NCBI RefSeq assembly: GCF_008180445.1
Contig: NZ_VTER01000002.1
Location: 310,001 to 374,000 of the forward strand
Length of the DNA: 64,000 nt
Direction: 5' to 3'
Source: Bacillus_AB infantis_B
Lineage (GTDB): Bacteria; Bacillota; Bacilli; Bacillales; Cytobacillaceae
Positions 27,247-35,406 of the stretch are shown here, piece by piece; within the stretch, counting starts at the first letter, position 1, and every line of letters begins with the position of its first letter. The notes beneath the pieces are model-generated. The model saw only the letters and a list, made by a program, of their open reading frames with translations. It was not told the origin of the DNA and did not search any database. The position numbers and the translations under genes were made by a program.

Positions 27247-28140
27247 ATGCAGATGCAGATGAATGGATGGACGCAGTTTGAGAGGCAGGTTCGGTGGAGT
27301 GAGGTATTTCATCATGTGGAGGATCTGCGGTTGTATTTGCTGCTGAAGAGTGATGCGATGGTGAAGGATGAGGTGCCGTGCGGTGAGTTAGTGCTGAATG
27401 CGGGGCAGTATGTTCGTTCGATCACTCTGCTGCGGGAGGATCTGTGGTTTTATAATGTGAAGAAGAAGGATTTTTACAGTCATTCGCGGATTCAGCGTTC
27501 GATTAAGCGGCTGGAGAAGCTCGGTCTGATTACGGCGGAGCGGTTTCCGCATGGGTTTTTGTTTACGGTGCTTGGAGTGGAGGAACCTGCGGATGGCCGA
27601 GAACTGGCTGAAATGGATGTGGAGGAACCAGCAGATGGCCGTGAACTGGCTGAAGTGGAAGCGAAAAATACGGCAGAAGTACAGGCTGAAAACGGACAGG
27701 ATCCTTTTTTGCCGCCTGCACGTGAATCGGACGTGGAGGACTCGCGAATCGAACCTGAAGACACAATAGAGAAAAGAAATAAAAGAGAGAAAAGAAAGAA
27801 TAAAAACAACAACAACAACAGCATCTCCGAAGATGTCCGGAGAGCAAAAATCGCTGCTGTTGCTGAACATTTCATGGTGAGGAGAGGCAAAGGATTTTTC
27901 CTGACAGCAATGGATTTGACAGCGATTGAAAGAATCTGTGAGTCTCCGCTATCGACTGAGCAGCTGACGGCGTTTATGGACGAGCAGTTTGACAAGGTGG
28001 AGCAGGGCAGTGTGCATGATACGATCAACAGCCCGAAATATTTGGAGAAGATCCTGGAATCGTATGAGCCGCCTGAGGTGCTGGAGCTGAGGCTGGAAGA
28101 GGCGCTTGCTGCCTTGGGTGAGAGAGTGGAGAATGCATGA
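27247..28140 (+). CDS. Phage/plasmid-type replication initiator (DnaD-like) protein
   Basis: A 297-residue protein; ATG 27247 has AAGGAG 10 bases upstream. The N-terminal part has a winged helix (SHSRIQRSIKRLEKLGLITA, about residues 79-98) like phage replication organisers. A perfect-length tandem repeat of 14 residues (VEEPADGRELAEMD, two copies, DNA 27577-27660) and an asparagine/lysine-rich linker separate it from a C-terminal helical domain. It forms a three-gene replication module with the next two genes and is clearly more GC-rich than the surroundings, so it was probably acquired with a phage or integrative element. The function is inferred from layout and the downstream helicase genes. 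Confidence 0.65.
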   Translation: MQMQMNGWTQFERQVRWSEVFHHVEDLRLYLLLKSDAMVKDEVPCGELVLNAGQYVRSITLLREDLWFYNVKKKDFYSHSRIQRSIKRLEKLGLITAERFPHGFLFTVLGVEEPADGRELAEMDVEEPADGRELAEVEAKNTAEVQAENGQDPFLPPARESDVEDSRIEPEDTIEKRNKREKRKNKNNNNNSISEDVRRAKIAAVAEHFMVRRGKGFFLTAMDLTAIERICESPLSTEQLTAFMDEQFDKVEQGSVHDTINSPKYLEKILESYEPPEVLELRLEEALAALGERVENA

Positions 28141-28445
28141 CACTGGAGGAGTTCAACAGGGTGATCAAGGAAATCCATCTTGCTTTTCCCGGAAAGCGGA
28201 TGGACCTTGATACCCTGGAGATCTGGCATCGCCATTTATCGGAATGCAGGTATCCGGCCGTGAAGCAGCGGCTGGATGCTTATATCAGGCAAAATTCATA
28301 CCGGCCGGCACTGGCTCATCTTTATGTGAGGGATGAGACGGAGACAACGGTGCTGGACATGATGAAAGAATGGGAACGGGAAGGGGAGAAGAAGATTGGG
28401 GACGGAAGGTATAGGGATAAACTACGACCGCCTTGGGAGGAGTGA
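28137..28445 (+). CDS. Replicative helicase loader/inhibitor (G39P-like)
   Basis: A 102-residue protein starting in an ATGA overlap with the initiator gene. The helical sequence with LDTLEIWHRHLSECRYPAVK and the C-terminal VLDMMKEWEREG fit the small helicase-loading proteins of phage SPP1 G39P type, which bring DnaB-like helicase to the origin. It is encoded directly between a putative initiator and a DnaB-like helicase, which supports the call. The next gene starts inside its 3' end. Confidence 0.65.
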   Translation: MTLEEFNRVIKEIHLAFPGKRMDLDTLEIWHRHLSECRYPAVKQRLDAYIRQNSYRPALAHLYVRDETETTVLDMMKEWEREGEKKIGDGRYRDKLRPPWEE

Positions 28446-29712
28446 CCATCCGAGGGAGAAGCTGCTGGAGGCAGAAAGCATGATTCTTGGGGCAGTCCTG
28501 CTTGAGCCTCAAGTGATTGAGCAGCTGACTTTGGGACCGGAGCATTTCACACAGGCGGAGAACAGGCAGATTTTTTCCGCGATGAGGGCTTTGGAGAGTA
28601 AGAAACTGAAGATTGACATGGTCATGCTGGTGGAAGAGCTGGGCGACCTGATTGAGAATGCCGGTGGCGTGAGTTATTTGGTGGAAGTCGCCAATAGCTG
28701 TCCGACGGCGGCCAATCTTGATCAGTATGAACAGATTGTCCTTAAGTACTACCAGCTGGGCCTGATTCGCAAATCCGCCCACTAGTTCCTTGGCGATTTT
28801 ACCCCTGAATCTGCGGCAGAGCTTTATAAGACGCTCATCCAATATCACACCACTCATAACAAAGACAAAATGACGAAAGATGATCTTTTACTGCAGCTGT
28901 ATGAATCGCTATATGAACAGAAGACAGGACTCCCGGGCGTGAACACTGGATTTGAAACACTAAATGGGCTGACAGGAGGCTGGAAGGAAGGAGAACTCAT
29001 CATCCTCGCCGCAAGGCCCTCGATGGGAAAGACGGCTCTCGCCATCCAGCTCGCCTGGGAGTGTGCAAGCAGGAACGGGATATCGCTTGTCTTCTCACTG
29101 GAAATGAGCGCCAAGCAAATCTTCCAGCGGCTGCTCTGCAGCCTGTCCGGAATCAACATGATGAAATGGCATAACCCTCATAAATACCTGTCGATGGAAG
29201 AGATGGGGAAGATGCAGGAAGCCATGAACAACGTGTATAAAGCCAAACTGACCGTGGAGGAAAACGGTCTCGTCACCCTCATGGAAATCCGCCAGCATAT
29301 CATGAACCTGAAGCGTGAGCATCCCACCGAGCCATTCCTTGTCGTCATTGACTACCTGCAGCTCATCACCGTCAAAGAGCGCTTCGACCGACACGACCTT
29401 ACCATCGGGTACATCACCAAGCAGCTGAAGAGTATGGCAAAGGAATTCAAGATTCCGATCATCCTCCTGTCGCAGCTGTCCAGGGGGGTGGAGTCAAGGG
29501 CGGATAAACGTCCCCGGCTTTCGGATTTGCGCGACTCAGGGAATATTGAGCAGGATGCGGATTTGGTGCTGTTTTTGTATAGGGAGGCTTATTATGACAG
29601 TAAGAGTGAGGTGGGGAATGAAGTGGAGGTGAATATTGCGAAGAATCGGAATGGGCCGGTTGGGATGGTGAGGTTGGGGTTTGAGAAGGAGGTTGGGCGG
29701 TTTTGGGGGTGA
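28396..29712 (+). pseudogene. DnaB-like replicative helicase interrupted by an in-frame TAG
   Basis: The TTG start at 28396 has AAGGGGAG 7 bases upstream. Residues 1-129 form the DnaB N-terminal domain (EAESMILGAVLLEPQVIEQL, HFTQAENRQIFSAM, NAGGVSYLVEVAN) and end at TAG 28783-28785. The same frame continues FLGDFTPESAAEL and then the RecA-like domain: ARPSMGKTALA (Walker A), VFSLEMSAKQIF, VVIDYLQL (Walker B), LSQLSRGVESRADKRPRLSD and LRDSGNIEQDADLVLFLYR. One CAG-to-TAG change would explain the interruption. The C-terminal half could also start separately at ATG 28870, but no good ribosome binding site is seen. The gene is GC-rich like its partners. Confidence 0.85.
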
Positions 29713-29776
29713 GCCGGGGGGACAGACCCCTTGGCTCATTCTGATGGTGGGCCAAGGGACCTGTCCACCCGGCTCC
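29711..29776. repeat. Element A copy 6 (two-hairpin form)
   Basis: AGCCGGGGGGACAGACCCCT then TGGCTC, a spacer CATTCTGATGGTGG, then GCCAAGGGACCTGTCC and a degenerate right arm. Overlaps the stop codon of the helicase gene; this paired layout is the full unit of the element. Confidence 0.8.
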
Positions 29777-29810
29777 TATAAAAAATTATGCTACATATTG
29801 TTTTTCTTTT

Positions 29811-29981
29811 ATGAGTATGCTGAACACCCAAAAGAACCGGGACTATTTCATATTTGAAAATCCAAGGGTAAGAGACGAGTTTAAATCCCAATGCCAAAAT
29901 AGAATAAGAGATAATTATTATTGGAGGAAGCATTATTTAGAAGAAAGAGTAAGGATTAATCCCAAGTATTCAACAGTGTAA
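29811..29981 (+). other. Short open frame, possible gene fragment
   Basis: ATG 29811 opens 56 codons (NRDYFIFENPRVRDEFKSQC and a basic, aromatic-rich tail ending NPKYSTV). It has no ribosome binding site and lies in a zone of gene debris between element A copies, so it is more likely a fragment than a gene. The surrounding 29777-30057 otherwise shows nothing recognisable. Confidence 0.3.
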
Positions 29982-30057
29982 GTAGAGAGTTGAAGCGATA
30001 CCAGGATATTAGAGAATAAATATGGGTCATGGTGATATGGTGTTTGATTTAGCAGTG

Positions 30058-30114
30058 ATGGATTGCAGAGGAATCCGGCAGGTGTTTTTAGGAGTTTGAT
30101 TGAAATGTTGGGGG
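30058..30114 (+). pseudogene. Stray copy of the 3' end of the McrC-like gene
   Basis: TTGCAGAGGAATCCGGCAGG and the following bases to about 30113 match the last 18 codons of the McrC-like gene (22915-22967; encoding LQRNPAGVFRSLVEMLG) at close to nine bases in ten, and both are followed at once by an element A copy. The rest of the gene is absent. Confidence 0.75.
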
Positions 30115-30147
30115 GAGCCAAGGGGCTAGTTCCTTGGCTTATTTTTT
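30115..30147. repeat. Element A copy 7
   Basis: GGAGCCAAGGGGCTAGTTCC then TTGGCTTATTTTTT; a single hairpin with a T-run, directly after the stray McrC-tail fragment. Confidence 0.75.
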
Positions 30148-30192
30148 GTTCCTTTTACACAGAAATTTACTGCACCTTTAACTTATATACGT

Positions 30193-30423
30193 TTAGTAAA
30201 TTAAATAATCATATAATAAATACCCAAGCAAACCAATAAAGAGAATACTAATCAAAAAAGAGATAAATTTATTGGGCTTGTTCCACTTTTTTAATAACTT
30301 TTTTTCTAACTGTGTTCCAAAAAATAGAAATAGAAGAGAAATCAAAATAAGACTGATGTTACTTAAAAAACCTGTTAATAATAAAGTTAAGGTAATTATA
30401 CAAACTAGCAATAAGGTCCACAT
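30193..30423 (-). CDS. Small membrane protein
   Basis: A 76-residue, very hydrophobic protein with two predicted transmembrane segments at the N-terminus (WTLLLVCIITLTLLLTGFL and SLILISLLFLFFGTQL) and one near the C-terminus, separated by a basic loop KKLLKKWNKPNK. The ATG has AAAGGAG 14 bases upstream on the minus strand, which is longer than ideal. No family is recognised. It lies alone between element A copies. Confidence 0.5.
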   Translation of the reverse strand: MWTLLLVCIITLTLLLTGFLSNISLILISLLFLFFGTQLEKKLLKKWNKPNKFISFLISILFIGLLGYLLYDYLIY

Positions 30424-30452
30424 AAATAGAATAAGTTCTCCTTTATTCTTTG

Positions 30453-30519
30453 AGAGCCAAGGGGACCTGTCCCTTGGCTCTTATTGAAACTGGGCCAAGG
30501 GACCTGTCCCCTTGGCTCA
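30453..30519. repeat. Element A copy 8 (two-hairpin form)
   Basis: AGCCAAGGGGACCTGTCCCT then TGGCTCTTATTG, and GGGCCAAGGGACCTGTCCCC then TTGGCTC. It lies between the 5' side of the small membrane protein gene and the 3' end of the lipoprotein gene, both on the minus strand, and can serve as terminator for the lipoprotein gene. Confidence 0.85.
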
Positions 30520-30533
30520 GCCCTGTCTCTTAA

Positions 30534-31655
30534 CTATTGATAGTTAACAAAAGCCGGAGCAGGGTCCAACTCCAAAACATCCTTAGGGGTCATCAACGGC
30601 TTATCCTTCTTATAAAACACTTTAAAACCGCCGTACTGAATGGGCTCCTTTTGCACAAATTCATTGTATCCGGCTCTTTTGATTGCATCTAACCCATGGC
30701 CGTCGAAGTTGATGACGACTTCTGTGTTGTCTGTGGGATGGATGGAGTCCTTGTTGATGAGGACATTTCCTGCGAATTGATGGACGATGACCATTTTGTC
30801 AGGCAGTCCATTTTCGGCTGTTAGGTTTGATACATATTCAATTGCTTCTTGAACTTCCTTCCCATCGACTGTGCCTAGATCGACTCCGGGAATTTGTCCT
30901 TCTTTGACATGGAATTCGGTATCGATGGCTAGGTGGACGAAAGGCAGTTTCAGGTATTTTTCCACCGATTTCACCTGGTTCATGACGGTATCACGGGCAA
31001 GCTGGATATCCAGGATCAGCAGGGCGTTGTTTTCTTCGGCCAATTTCGCATATGTTTCAATATCTTCGCTGGCTGTCGGGTGTATGTAATCACCATCATC
31101 TCCCGGGCTCCGCTGGGCGACGGTCGAAATCAATTCAATCGCCGGGATGGCTGGCCGTTCGGGATCCAATTCGGAATACTCCTTCGTTTGGGCCAGTAAT
31201 TTTTCCATAAAGACTTCAGGACTGTATTCTCCCAGGATGCCCATGTTTTTCGAATTAGGATGCCCATAATAGGAAACAATTCGATGTTCCTTCAGCGGTC
31301 CGTCTGTTTGATCTTCGGCACCAGCTGCCAGGGTCTGTCCTAAAGGAACACTTCTTTTCGAGCTGCCTCCATGTGCCTGCGTCTTCGGCATTTCCTCAAG
31401 CTGCTGGCTTGTGTAATTGGTTTTCAGCGGCTGTGCCCCTTCAGAAGGCTCGATTGCCTGATATGACGCTTCACGTGCAAATCTGGGTGACTTTGCAGCC
31501 TCCTCAAGCGTATATTGCATCTCACTAAGAGGCAGCTTCGACTCTTCAAGCATCTTTGATCCTTCTTCTGACGACGATACCGATTGCGAGCAGCCTGCTA
31601 ACATCAAATAGGGGATGGCTGCCAGACAAGCCCCTGTTCTCAATCTCTTATTCAC
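30534..31655 (-). CDS. Secreted lipoprotein of unknown function
   Basis: A 373-residue lipoprotein: basic start MNKRLRTG, hydrophobic core and lipobox LMLAGC with the lipid-modified Cys at residue 22. A low-complexity Ser/Glu-rich linker leads to a globular domain from about residue 120, with RIVSYYGHPNSKNMGILGEY, PAIPAIELIST, DIQLAR, VHLAIDTEFHVKEG and KMVIVHQFAGNVL. The strand-helix order suggests a TIM-barrel-like glycosidase-type fold, but I cannot name a family. It is anchored outside the cytoplasmic membrane. A truncated copy lies at 26697-27099, which indicates a past duplication or rearrangement. Confidence 0.8.
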   Translation of the reverse strand: MNKRLRTGACLAAIPYLMLAGCSQSVSSSEEGSKMLEESKLPLSEMQYTLEEAAKSPRFAREASYQAIEPSEGAQPLKTNYTSQQLEEMPKTQAHGGSSKRSVPLGQTLAAGAEDQTDGPLKEHRIVSYYGHPNSKNMGILGEYSPEVFMEKLLAQTKEYSELDPERPAIPAIELISTVAQRSPGDDGDYIHPTASEDIETYAKLAEENNALLILDIQLARDTVMNQVKSVEKYLKLPFVHLAIDTEFHVKEGQIPGVDLGTVDGKEVQEAIEYVSNLTAENGLPDKMVIVHQFAGNVLINKDSIHPTDNTEVVINFDGHGLDAIKRAGYNEFVQKEPIQYGGFKVFYKKDKPLMTPKDVLELDPAPAFVNYQ

Positions 31656-31679
31656 ATTATCCCACCTAATAAAAATTTA

Positions 31680-31727
31680 TAAGAGGCCCCTTGGCTCCTT
31701 GTGGCAGGGCTGGGGACCTGTCTCTGT
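31680..31727. repeat. Element A copy 9 (degenerate)
   Basis: GAGGCCCCTTGGCTCCTTGT then GGCAGGGCTGGGGACCTGTC: the right arm of the first hairpin and part of the second remain. It lies in the promoter side of the lipoprotein gene. The rest of 31728-31953 holds only a short CTTTACT/AGTAAAG palindrome near 31812 and the promoter region of the GNAT gene. Confidence 0.6.
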
Positions 31728-31953
31728 TAATCTCTTTACCCTCTGGGAGGGGAATCTATTACTCTATGGTAACATTCATTGAGATGGATTGCCTTTGACA
31801 TGATATTTCCCACTTTACTGAGCAGTAAAGACTTCTTTTATGTTTAGCGAATTTGTGAAGGAATGTACTCAAAGTATAGGGGGGAGAAGGATTTTTTCTA
31901 TACTTTCGAGAAAGGTCTAAAAATCAAAAATAAAGCTTTTTCCGGAGGAAGAT

Positions 31954-32412
31954 ATGAAAGAGTTTAAAGTGAAGCAATTAATAAGTTTGTCTTACAAGGA
32001 TTTAACCCCTTTAGTTAAGGAAAGCAAAGAAGAGGGTTTTCGGTTTCTTGAAAGGTTAGTTAAGGATTATGAGAATGCTACTAATAACTTTAATAAAACT
32101 GGGGAATTTTTATATGGTTTGTTTAACAAAGAAGGTGCACTAATAGCCATTGGAGGGCTTAATATAGATCCATTTTCAAATAATGAAGAAGTTGGACGGG
32201 TGAGAAGGTTTTATGTTTCTAGGGATTATAGAAGGATTGGCCTTGGTAGACTTTTGTTGACTCAAATTATTAAAGATGCAAAACCTTTTTATAAGATTTT
32301 AGTACTTCATACAGATACAGAACAAGGAGATAAGTTTTATACTTCCCTTGGATTTTCAAAGGAAAATATTTATCCGAATTCAACTCATTATTTAAGCTTA
32401 CTTAATATTTGA
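31954..32412 (+). CDS. GNAT-family N-acetyltransferase
   Basis: A 152-residue protein of normal GNAT length. The acetyl-CoA-binding motif A is seen in VRRFYVSRDYRRIGLGRLLL (about residues 87-106; R-R-I-G-L-G loop), preceded by GALIAIGGLNI and followed by the C-terminal VLHTDTEQGDKFYTSLGF typical of the fold. The ATG follows GGAGGAAGAT. The substrate cannot be told. It is a single-gene unit and is followed by a copy of element B, as are many genes after 47 kb. Confidence 0.85.
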   Translation: MKEFKVKQLISLSYKDLTPLVKESKEEGFRFLERLVKDYENATNNFNKTGEFLYGLFNKEGALIAIGGLNIDPFSNNEEVGRVRRFYVSRDYRRIGLGRLLLTQIIKDAKPFYKILVLHTDTEQGDKFYTSLGFSKENIYPNSTHYLSLLNI

Positions 32413-32427
32413 AGTGTTATTAAGCTA

Positions 32428-32496
32428 AACTGGTGCATTATATGGTCCAGTTGCCAAACCAGGTGGCTTTGTCTTCCTGAGCAAAAGAGGCAGTTT
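32428..32496. repeat. Element B copy 1
   Basis: AACTGGTGCATTATATGGTC, then CAGTTGCCAAACCAGGTGGC and, after a gap, AAAAGAGGCAGTTTA. A diverged but collinear copy of element B located 16 bases after the GNAT stop. Confidence 0.7.
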
Positions 32497-32556
32497 AGGT
32501 AATAGAAGTTATGTTATAATCCCTATAAAAAGAAAGTAATGAGTGAGGATAAATGA

Positions 32557-33393
32557 ATGAATTCACTGGAAAAATTTGCTGAATATTTAATCCAAAATGC
32601 CGAGTCAATAAGCAGAGAAATCGTAAATTACAGTTTGAAAAATGTAAAAATTGAGCTGCCAGCAGAACTGATCGAGAGCTCCATAAGCACCAATAGAGAT
32701 TTCCTGGAATTTGCAGGGAAAACATTGAATTTAACGGACGAGATAGTGAAACAGGATTTTATTCAATGGTTTAAACAAAAGCAGGAAGAATCGCAAGTTC
32801 AAATGCAGTCTCATCCTTCTGTTTTCGAGAAATTATCCAGTATTATAGAGCCTTATGCGGAAAATCGCCGCCGATTGATAAGAATGCTAGGTAATATCTC
32901 AATGGAACAAGGTCTTACCGTAGAGGAAATCATTTTTGTAACTGAACGTATCAATTATTTGCTCGACTTAAGCATGACTCATACTTTTATTGAACGGGAA
33001 CAATTAGCAATTGAAACGAATAAAAAAAATCAGAGAGTCATAATGGAGCTCTCTTCACCGGTTGTGCCTTTGCAAGATGGTATAGCTGTTCTCCCATTAG
33101 TCGGAGAAATTGGTTTGGATAGAAGTGATTATATCTTAAACAATGTTATACCTAAAATCAGTCAACTGAACATTGAGTGCCTTATTATTGATTTTTCAGC
33201 ATTAGTTAAAATTGATACTGAAATTGCCGATCGGATTTTTAATATTTATCATGTTCTTGCATTGCTGGGAATAAACACCATATTCACAGGGATTCGACCT
33301 GACTTAGCGACCACAGTTGTAAATGCTAAAATTAACTTCCCTTCTTTGAAAACATTCGCTACCGTAAAGCAAGCACTGCTTAATAACATTTAA
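32557..33393 (+). CDS. RsbR-like STAS-domain protein
   Basis: A 278-residue protein. The N-terminal 150 residues are helical (non-haem globin-like sensor region of RsbR paralogues); the C-terminal STAS domain covers about 165-275 with VVPLQDGIAVLPLVGEIGLD and CLIIDFSALVKIDTEIADRI. In Bacillus such proteins are stressosome scaffold parts that control RsbT and sigma B activation. The usual phosphorylated threonines cannot be confirmed: the position in IIDFSALVKIDTE carries S and T. ATG 32557 has GAGTGAGGA upstream. No rsbS or rsbT neighbours are present, so it is an orphan paralogue. A -10-like TATAAT lies near 32515. Confidence 0.8.
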   Translation: MNSLEKFAEYLIQNAESISREIVNYSLKNVKIELPAELIESSISTNRDFLEFAGKTLNLTDEIVKQDFIQWFKQKQEESQVQMQSHPSVFEKLSSIIEPYAENRRRLIRMLGNISMEQGLTVEEIIFVTERINYLLDLSMTHTFIEREQLAIETNKKNQRVIMELSSPVVPLQDGIAVLPLVGEIGLDRSDYILNNVIPKISQLNIECLIIDFSALVKIDTEIADRIFNIYHVLALLGINTIFTGIRPDLATTVVNAKINFPSLKTFATVKQALLNNI

Positions 33394-33463
33394 GAGCCAA
33401 GGGGACAGACCCCTTGGCTCTTTTCTGATAGTGGGCCAGGGGACCTGACCCCGTGGCTCTTTT
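33393..33463. repeat. Element A copy 10 (two-hairpin form)
   Basis: AGAGCCAAGGGGACAGACCC then CTTGGCTCTTTT, spacer TGATAGTGG, then GCCAGGGGACCTGACCCCGT and GGCTCTTTT. Begins at the stop of the RsbR-like gene; both hairpins carry T-runs. Confidence 0.85.
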
Positions 33464-33585
33464 AGGGATAAGCCAGAGAAAATAAGGAAATAGTTGGATA
33501 CTAAAGTCGGCTTTGCATAAGTCATTGGCAACGTGGGTAAAGAAATAACAAAATCAAAGTTCAGATTAAAAAAGGGTGGAGGGTT

Positions 33586-33858
33586 GTGAATAAAGAGCTA
33601 TTTGAGTTATTGACAAATATACTGAGAGACGTTGAACGGGTTAAATCATATCTAATACAAACGATAACAATACGTAATGATGGAATCGACATGCAGGCAG
33701 CAGAGAGAATTATTAAAAGGTTAAAACGCATTGCACAAGACGCAGATGAGGAATTAATTGATACGCTAGTAAGAATTGAGCAGAATTTCGAATTAGAACA
33801 ATCTAAGTATAGAGTAACTAAGGAAGAATCTTCAGTCAGGAATCAACCAAAGGATTAA
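33586..33858 (+). CDS. Small helical protein of unknown function
   Basis: A 90-residue, charged, all-helical protein (ELLTNILRDVERVKSYLIQT, then ERIIKRLKRIAQDADEELID). GTG start at 33586 follows GGGTGGAGGG. No transmembrane segment. Not recognised; the lack of Cys and the heptad-like pattern suggest a small coiled-coil adaptor. Confidence 0.6.
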   Translation: MNKELFELLTNILRDVERVKSYLIQTITIRNDGIDMQAAERIIKRLKRIAQDADEELIDTLVRIEQNFELEQSKYRVTKEESSVRNQPKD

Positions 33859-33890
33859 AAGCCAAGGGGACAGATCCCTTGGCTCTTTTT
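33858..33890. repeat. Element A copy 11
   Basis: AAGCCAAGGGGACAGATCCC then TTGGCTCTTTTTG; single hairpin with a T-run at the stop of the small helical protein gene. Confidence 0.85.
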
Positions 33891-34048
33891 GTTTGGGCAT
33901 TAAATTTACTTATAGAGGTTATTGGTTTTCTTTGTACATATTGTTACCATTAAGAGAACAGAGTGAGTTCCGGGAGGGTTTATAATCACAAAACTGTTAC
34001 CCGAAATACAGTTAGATAAGGAGATCTTTAAATAAAAGGTGGGATTTT

Positions 34049-34219
34049 TTGTTTTGGTTTATACTGGGCTTTATATTTGCGGTATACGTAATATTTAGTC
34101 TTTCAACAATTAAATATCAGTTAAGAATGATTGTTAGACACCTTAATATTAATGGTGAACTCCCTAGAGTTTCTAATGAAGAAATTGAAAGGGAACTGGA
34201 AGAAAGCAAACAGGATTAA
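34049..34219 (+). CDS. Small single-pass membrane protein
   Basis: A 56-residue protein starting at TTG 34049 with AAAGGTGGG just upstream. FWFILGFIFAVYVIFSL forms one N-terminal transmembrane helix, followed by a short cytoplasmic tail ending in the acidic stretch NEEIERELEESKQD. It is too small for most gene callers. An element B copy begins 2 bases after its stop, as with the GNAT gene. No family is recognised. Confidence 0.6.
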   Translation: MFWFILGFIFAVYVIFSLSTIKYQLRMIVRHLNINGELPRVSNEEIERELEESKQD

Positions 34220-34220
34220 T

Positions 34221-34271
34221 AAGGATCAGCTGCCAAACCAGGCAGCTTTTCTTATATGGCAAGCGGGGAAG
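34221..34271. repeat. Element B copy 2
   Basis: AAGGATCAGCTGCCAAACCA then GGCAGCTTTTCTTATATGGC and AAGCGGGGAAG. The core hairpin AGCTGCC/GGCAGCT with TTTTCTT is perfect. Confidence 0.8.
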
Positions 34272-34399
34272 CATTCCTGTATTAAATCTAAATATGCGAA
34301 AGGTGTAATTAAACTATAGGTGCTCTTTGCATAACGGTAATTAATTGAAATGGGCTTCTTAAGTAATAAATCGATCCAAATACCAATAATTACTTAGTA

Positions 34400-35212
34400 T
34401 CAATGGATTAAAGCAACTTTCACAATGTTAAATACGTTTATTATGATAATTAAAATAATAGATATGCTGAATATTCTTTCAACTTGTGAATCGGATAATT
34501 TTATCACAATTTCGGACCCAATGATCCCTCCTGCTATGCCTCCGGGTATCATTAAGTAGAGCATATTCAGGTTATACCCCTCAAAACCCGAAGAAAATGC
34601 AATCAGTAGAAGTGCAGATAATTGCGAAAAGAATATAATAAAGATTGAATTGATTCCGGCATTTTTAGCTGACATAGAGAATAGCAGGCACAATACTGCT
34701 ACATTCAAAGGTCCGCCGCCAATTCCCAGGAAAGCAGATAAAAAACCCAGTAAAAAGCCAACGCTAATAATGCCTAGCTTGTTTTTAAGTATATAAGATC
34801 TTATTTGATGCTTCCTTTTAAAATAGATAAAGATTAAAGATAATAAAACTGCCAGAATAGAGGATTGAATGATGGCGGTTATTGCAGGAATTTCTAATGA
34901 GATTGCAATCAGGTTAAAAATGGATTTGCCTGTTATTCCCCCTAAGATTGATCCTCCCGCTATGAATGAACTTGCAGTTTTATCAATTTCCAATTCTTTT
35001 TTTCTCATCTTGATCAGGGATGCGGCAGCCATAGCCAGCACTGTTGCAGCAGATAATACGCCTATCGTAGGCAAGTCAAAGTGGCCAAACAGGTCTAAGA
35101 CAGGTTTGATAATCACTCCTCCGCCCAGACCGGCAATGGCACCAAGAGTGGAAGCAATAAGGCCGATAGATAAATATAAAATATAAATAAAATCATCCCC
35201 GATGTGTTTCAT
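34400..35212 (-). CDS. TauE/SafE-family sulfite/organosulfonate-type exporter
   Basis: A 270-residue membrane protein with about eight transmembrane helices in two similar halves. Each half shows the family glycine-rich signature: LGAIAGLGGGVIIKPVLDLF (about 22-41) and LLGFLSAFLGIGGGPLNVAV (about 152-171). Family members move sulfite, sulfonates or related anions across the membrane. It is divergent from the GntR regulator and next to a PTS, sulfatase and formylglycine-generating enzyme locus, so exporting the sulfate or sulfite released by the sulfatase is an attractive but unproven role. AGGAGA lies upstream of the ATG at a somewhat long distance. Confidence 0.85.
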   Translation of the reverse strand: MKHIGDDFIYILYLSIGLIASTLGAIAGLGGGVIIKPVLDLFGHFDLPTIGVLSAATVLAMAAASLIKMRKKELEIDKTASSFIAGGSILGGITGKSIFNLIAISLEIPAITAIIQSSILAVLLSLIFIYFKRKHQIRSYILKNKLGIISVGFLLGFLSAFLGIGGGPLNVAVLCLLFSMSAKNAGINSIFIIFFSQLSALLLIAFSSGFEGYNLNMLYLMIPGGIAGGIIGSEIVIKLSDSQVERIFSISIILIIIINVFNIVKVALIH

Positions 35213-35406
35213 TTTCTGATTATTTTTCTCCTAAAGTATGGTATCAAATATGCGGGCAATGAAATAATGCTAATATTGAATAGGGTATAACGAAAAGTTA
35301 TCGATCCTGCCAACTTGATAGCGGAACAACCCTGCCGCTGCTTTATAAAAGATAGCAGAAGCGGTATATTGTATGTATGTCTATAGAAGTTAGAGGGGGT
35401 ATTCTT

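Noticed and set aside
27388..28235. Long minus-strand open frames opposite the replication initiator
   Set aside because: They are Ser- and Arg-rich mirror frames of a GC-rich, repeat-bearing gene and lack ribosome binding sites.
28785..28869. Recoding of TAG as a functional read-through in the DnaB-like gene
   Set aside because: No selenocysteine or pyrrolysine context or stem was noticed and the homologous position is ordinarily Gln, so a nonsense mutation or sequence error is simpler.
34131..34319. Frame overlapping the 56-residue membrane protein and element B
   Set aside because: It reads through element B, lacks a ribosome binding site, and overlaps a better-supported small gene in another frame.
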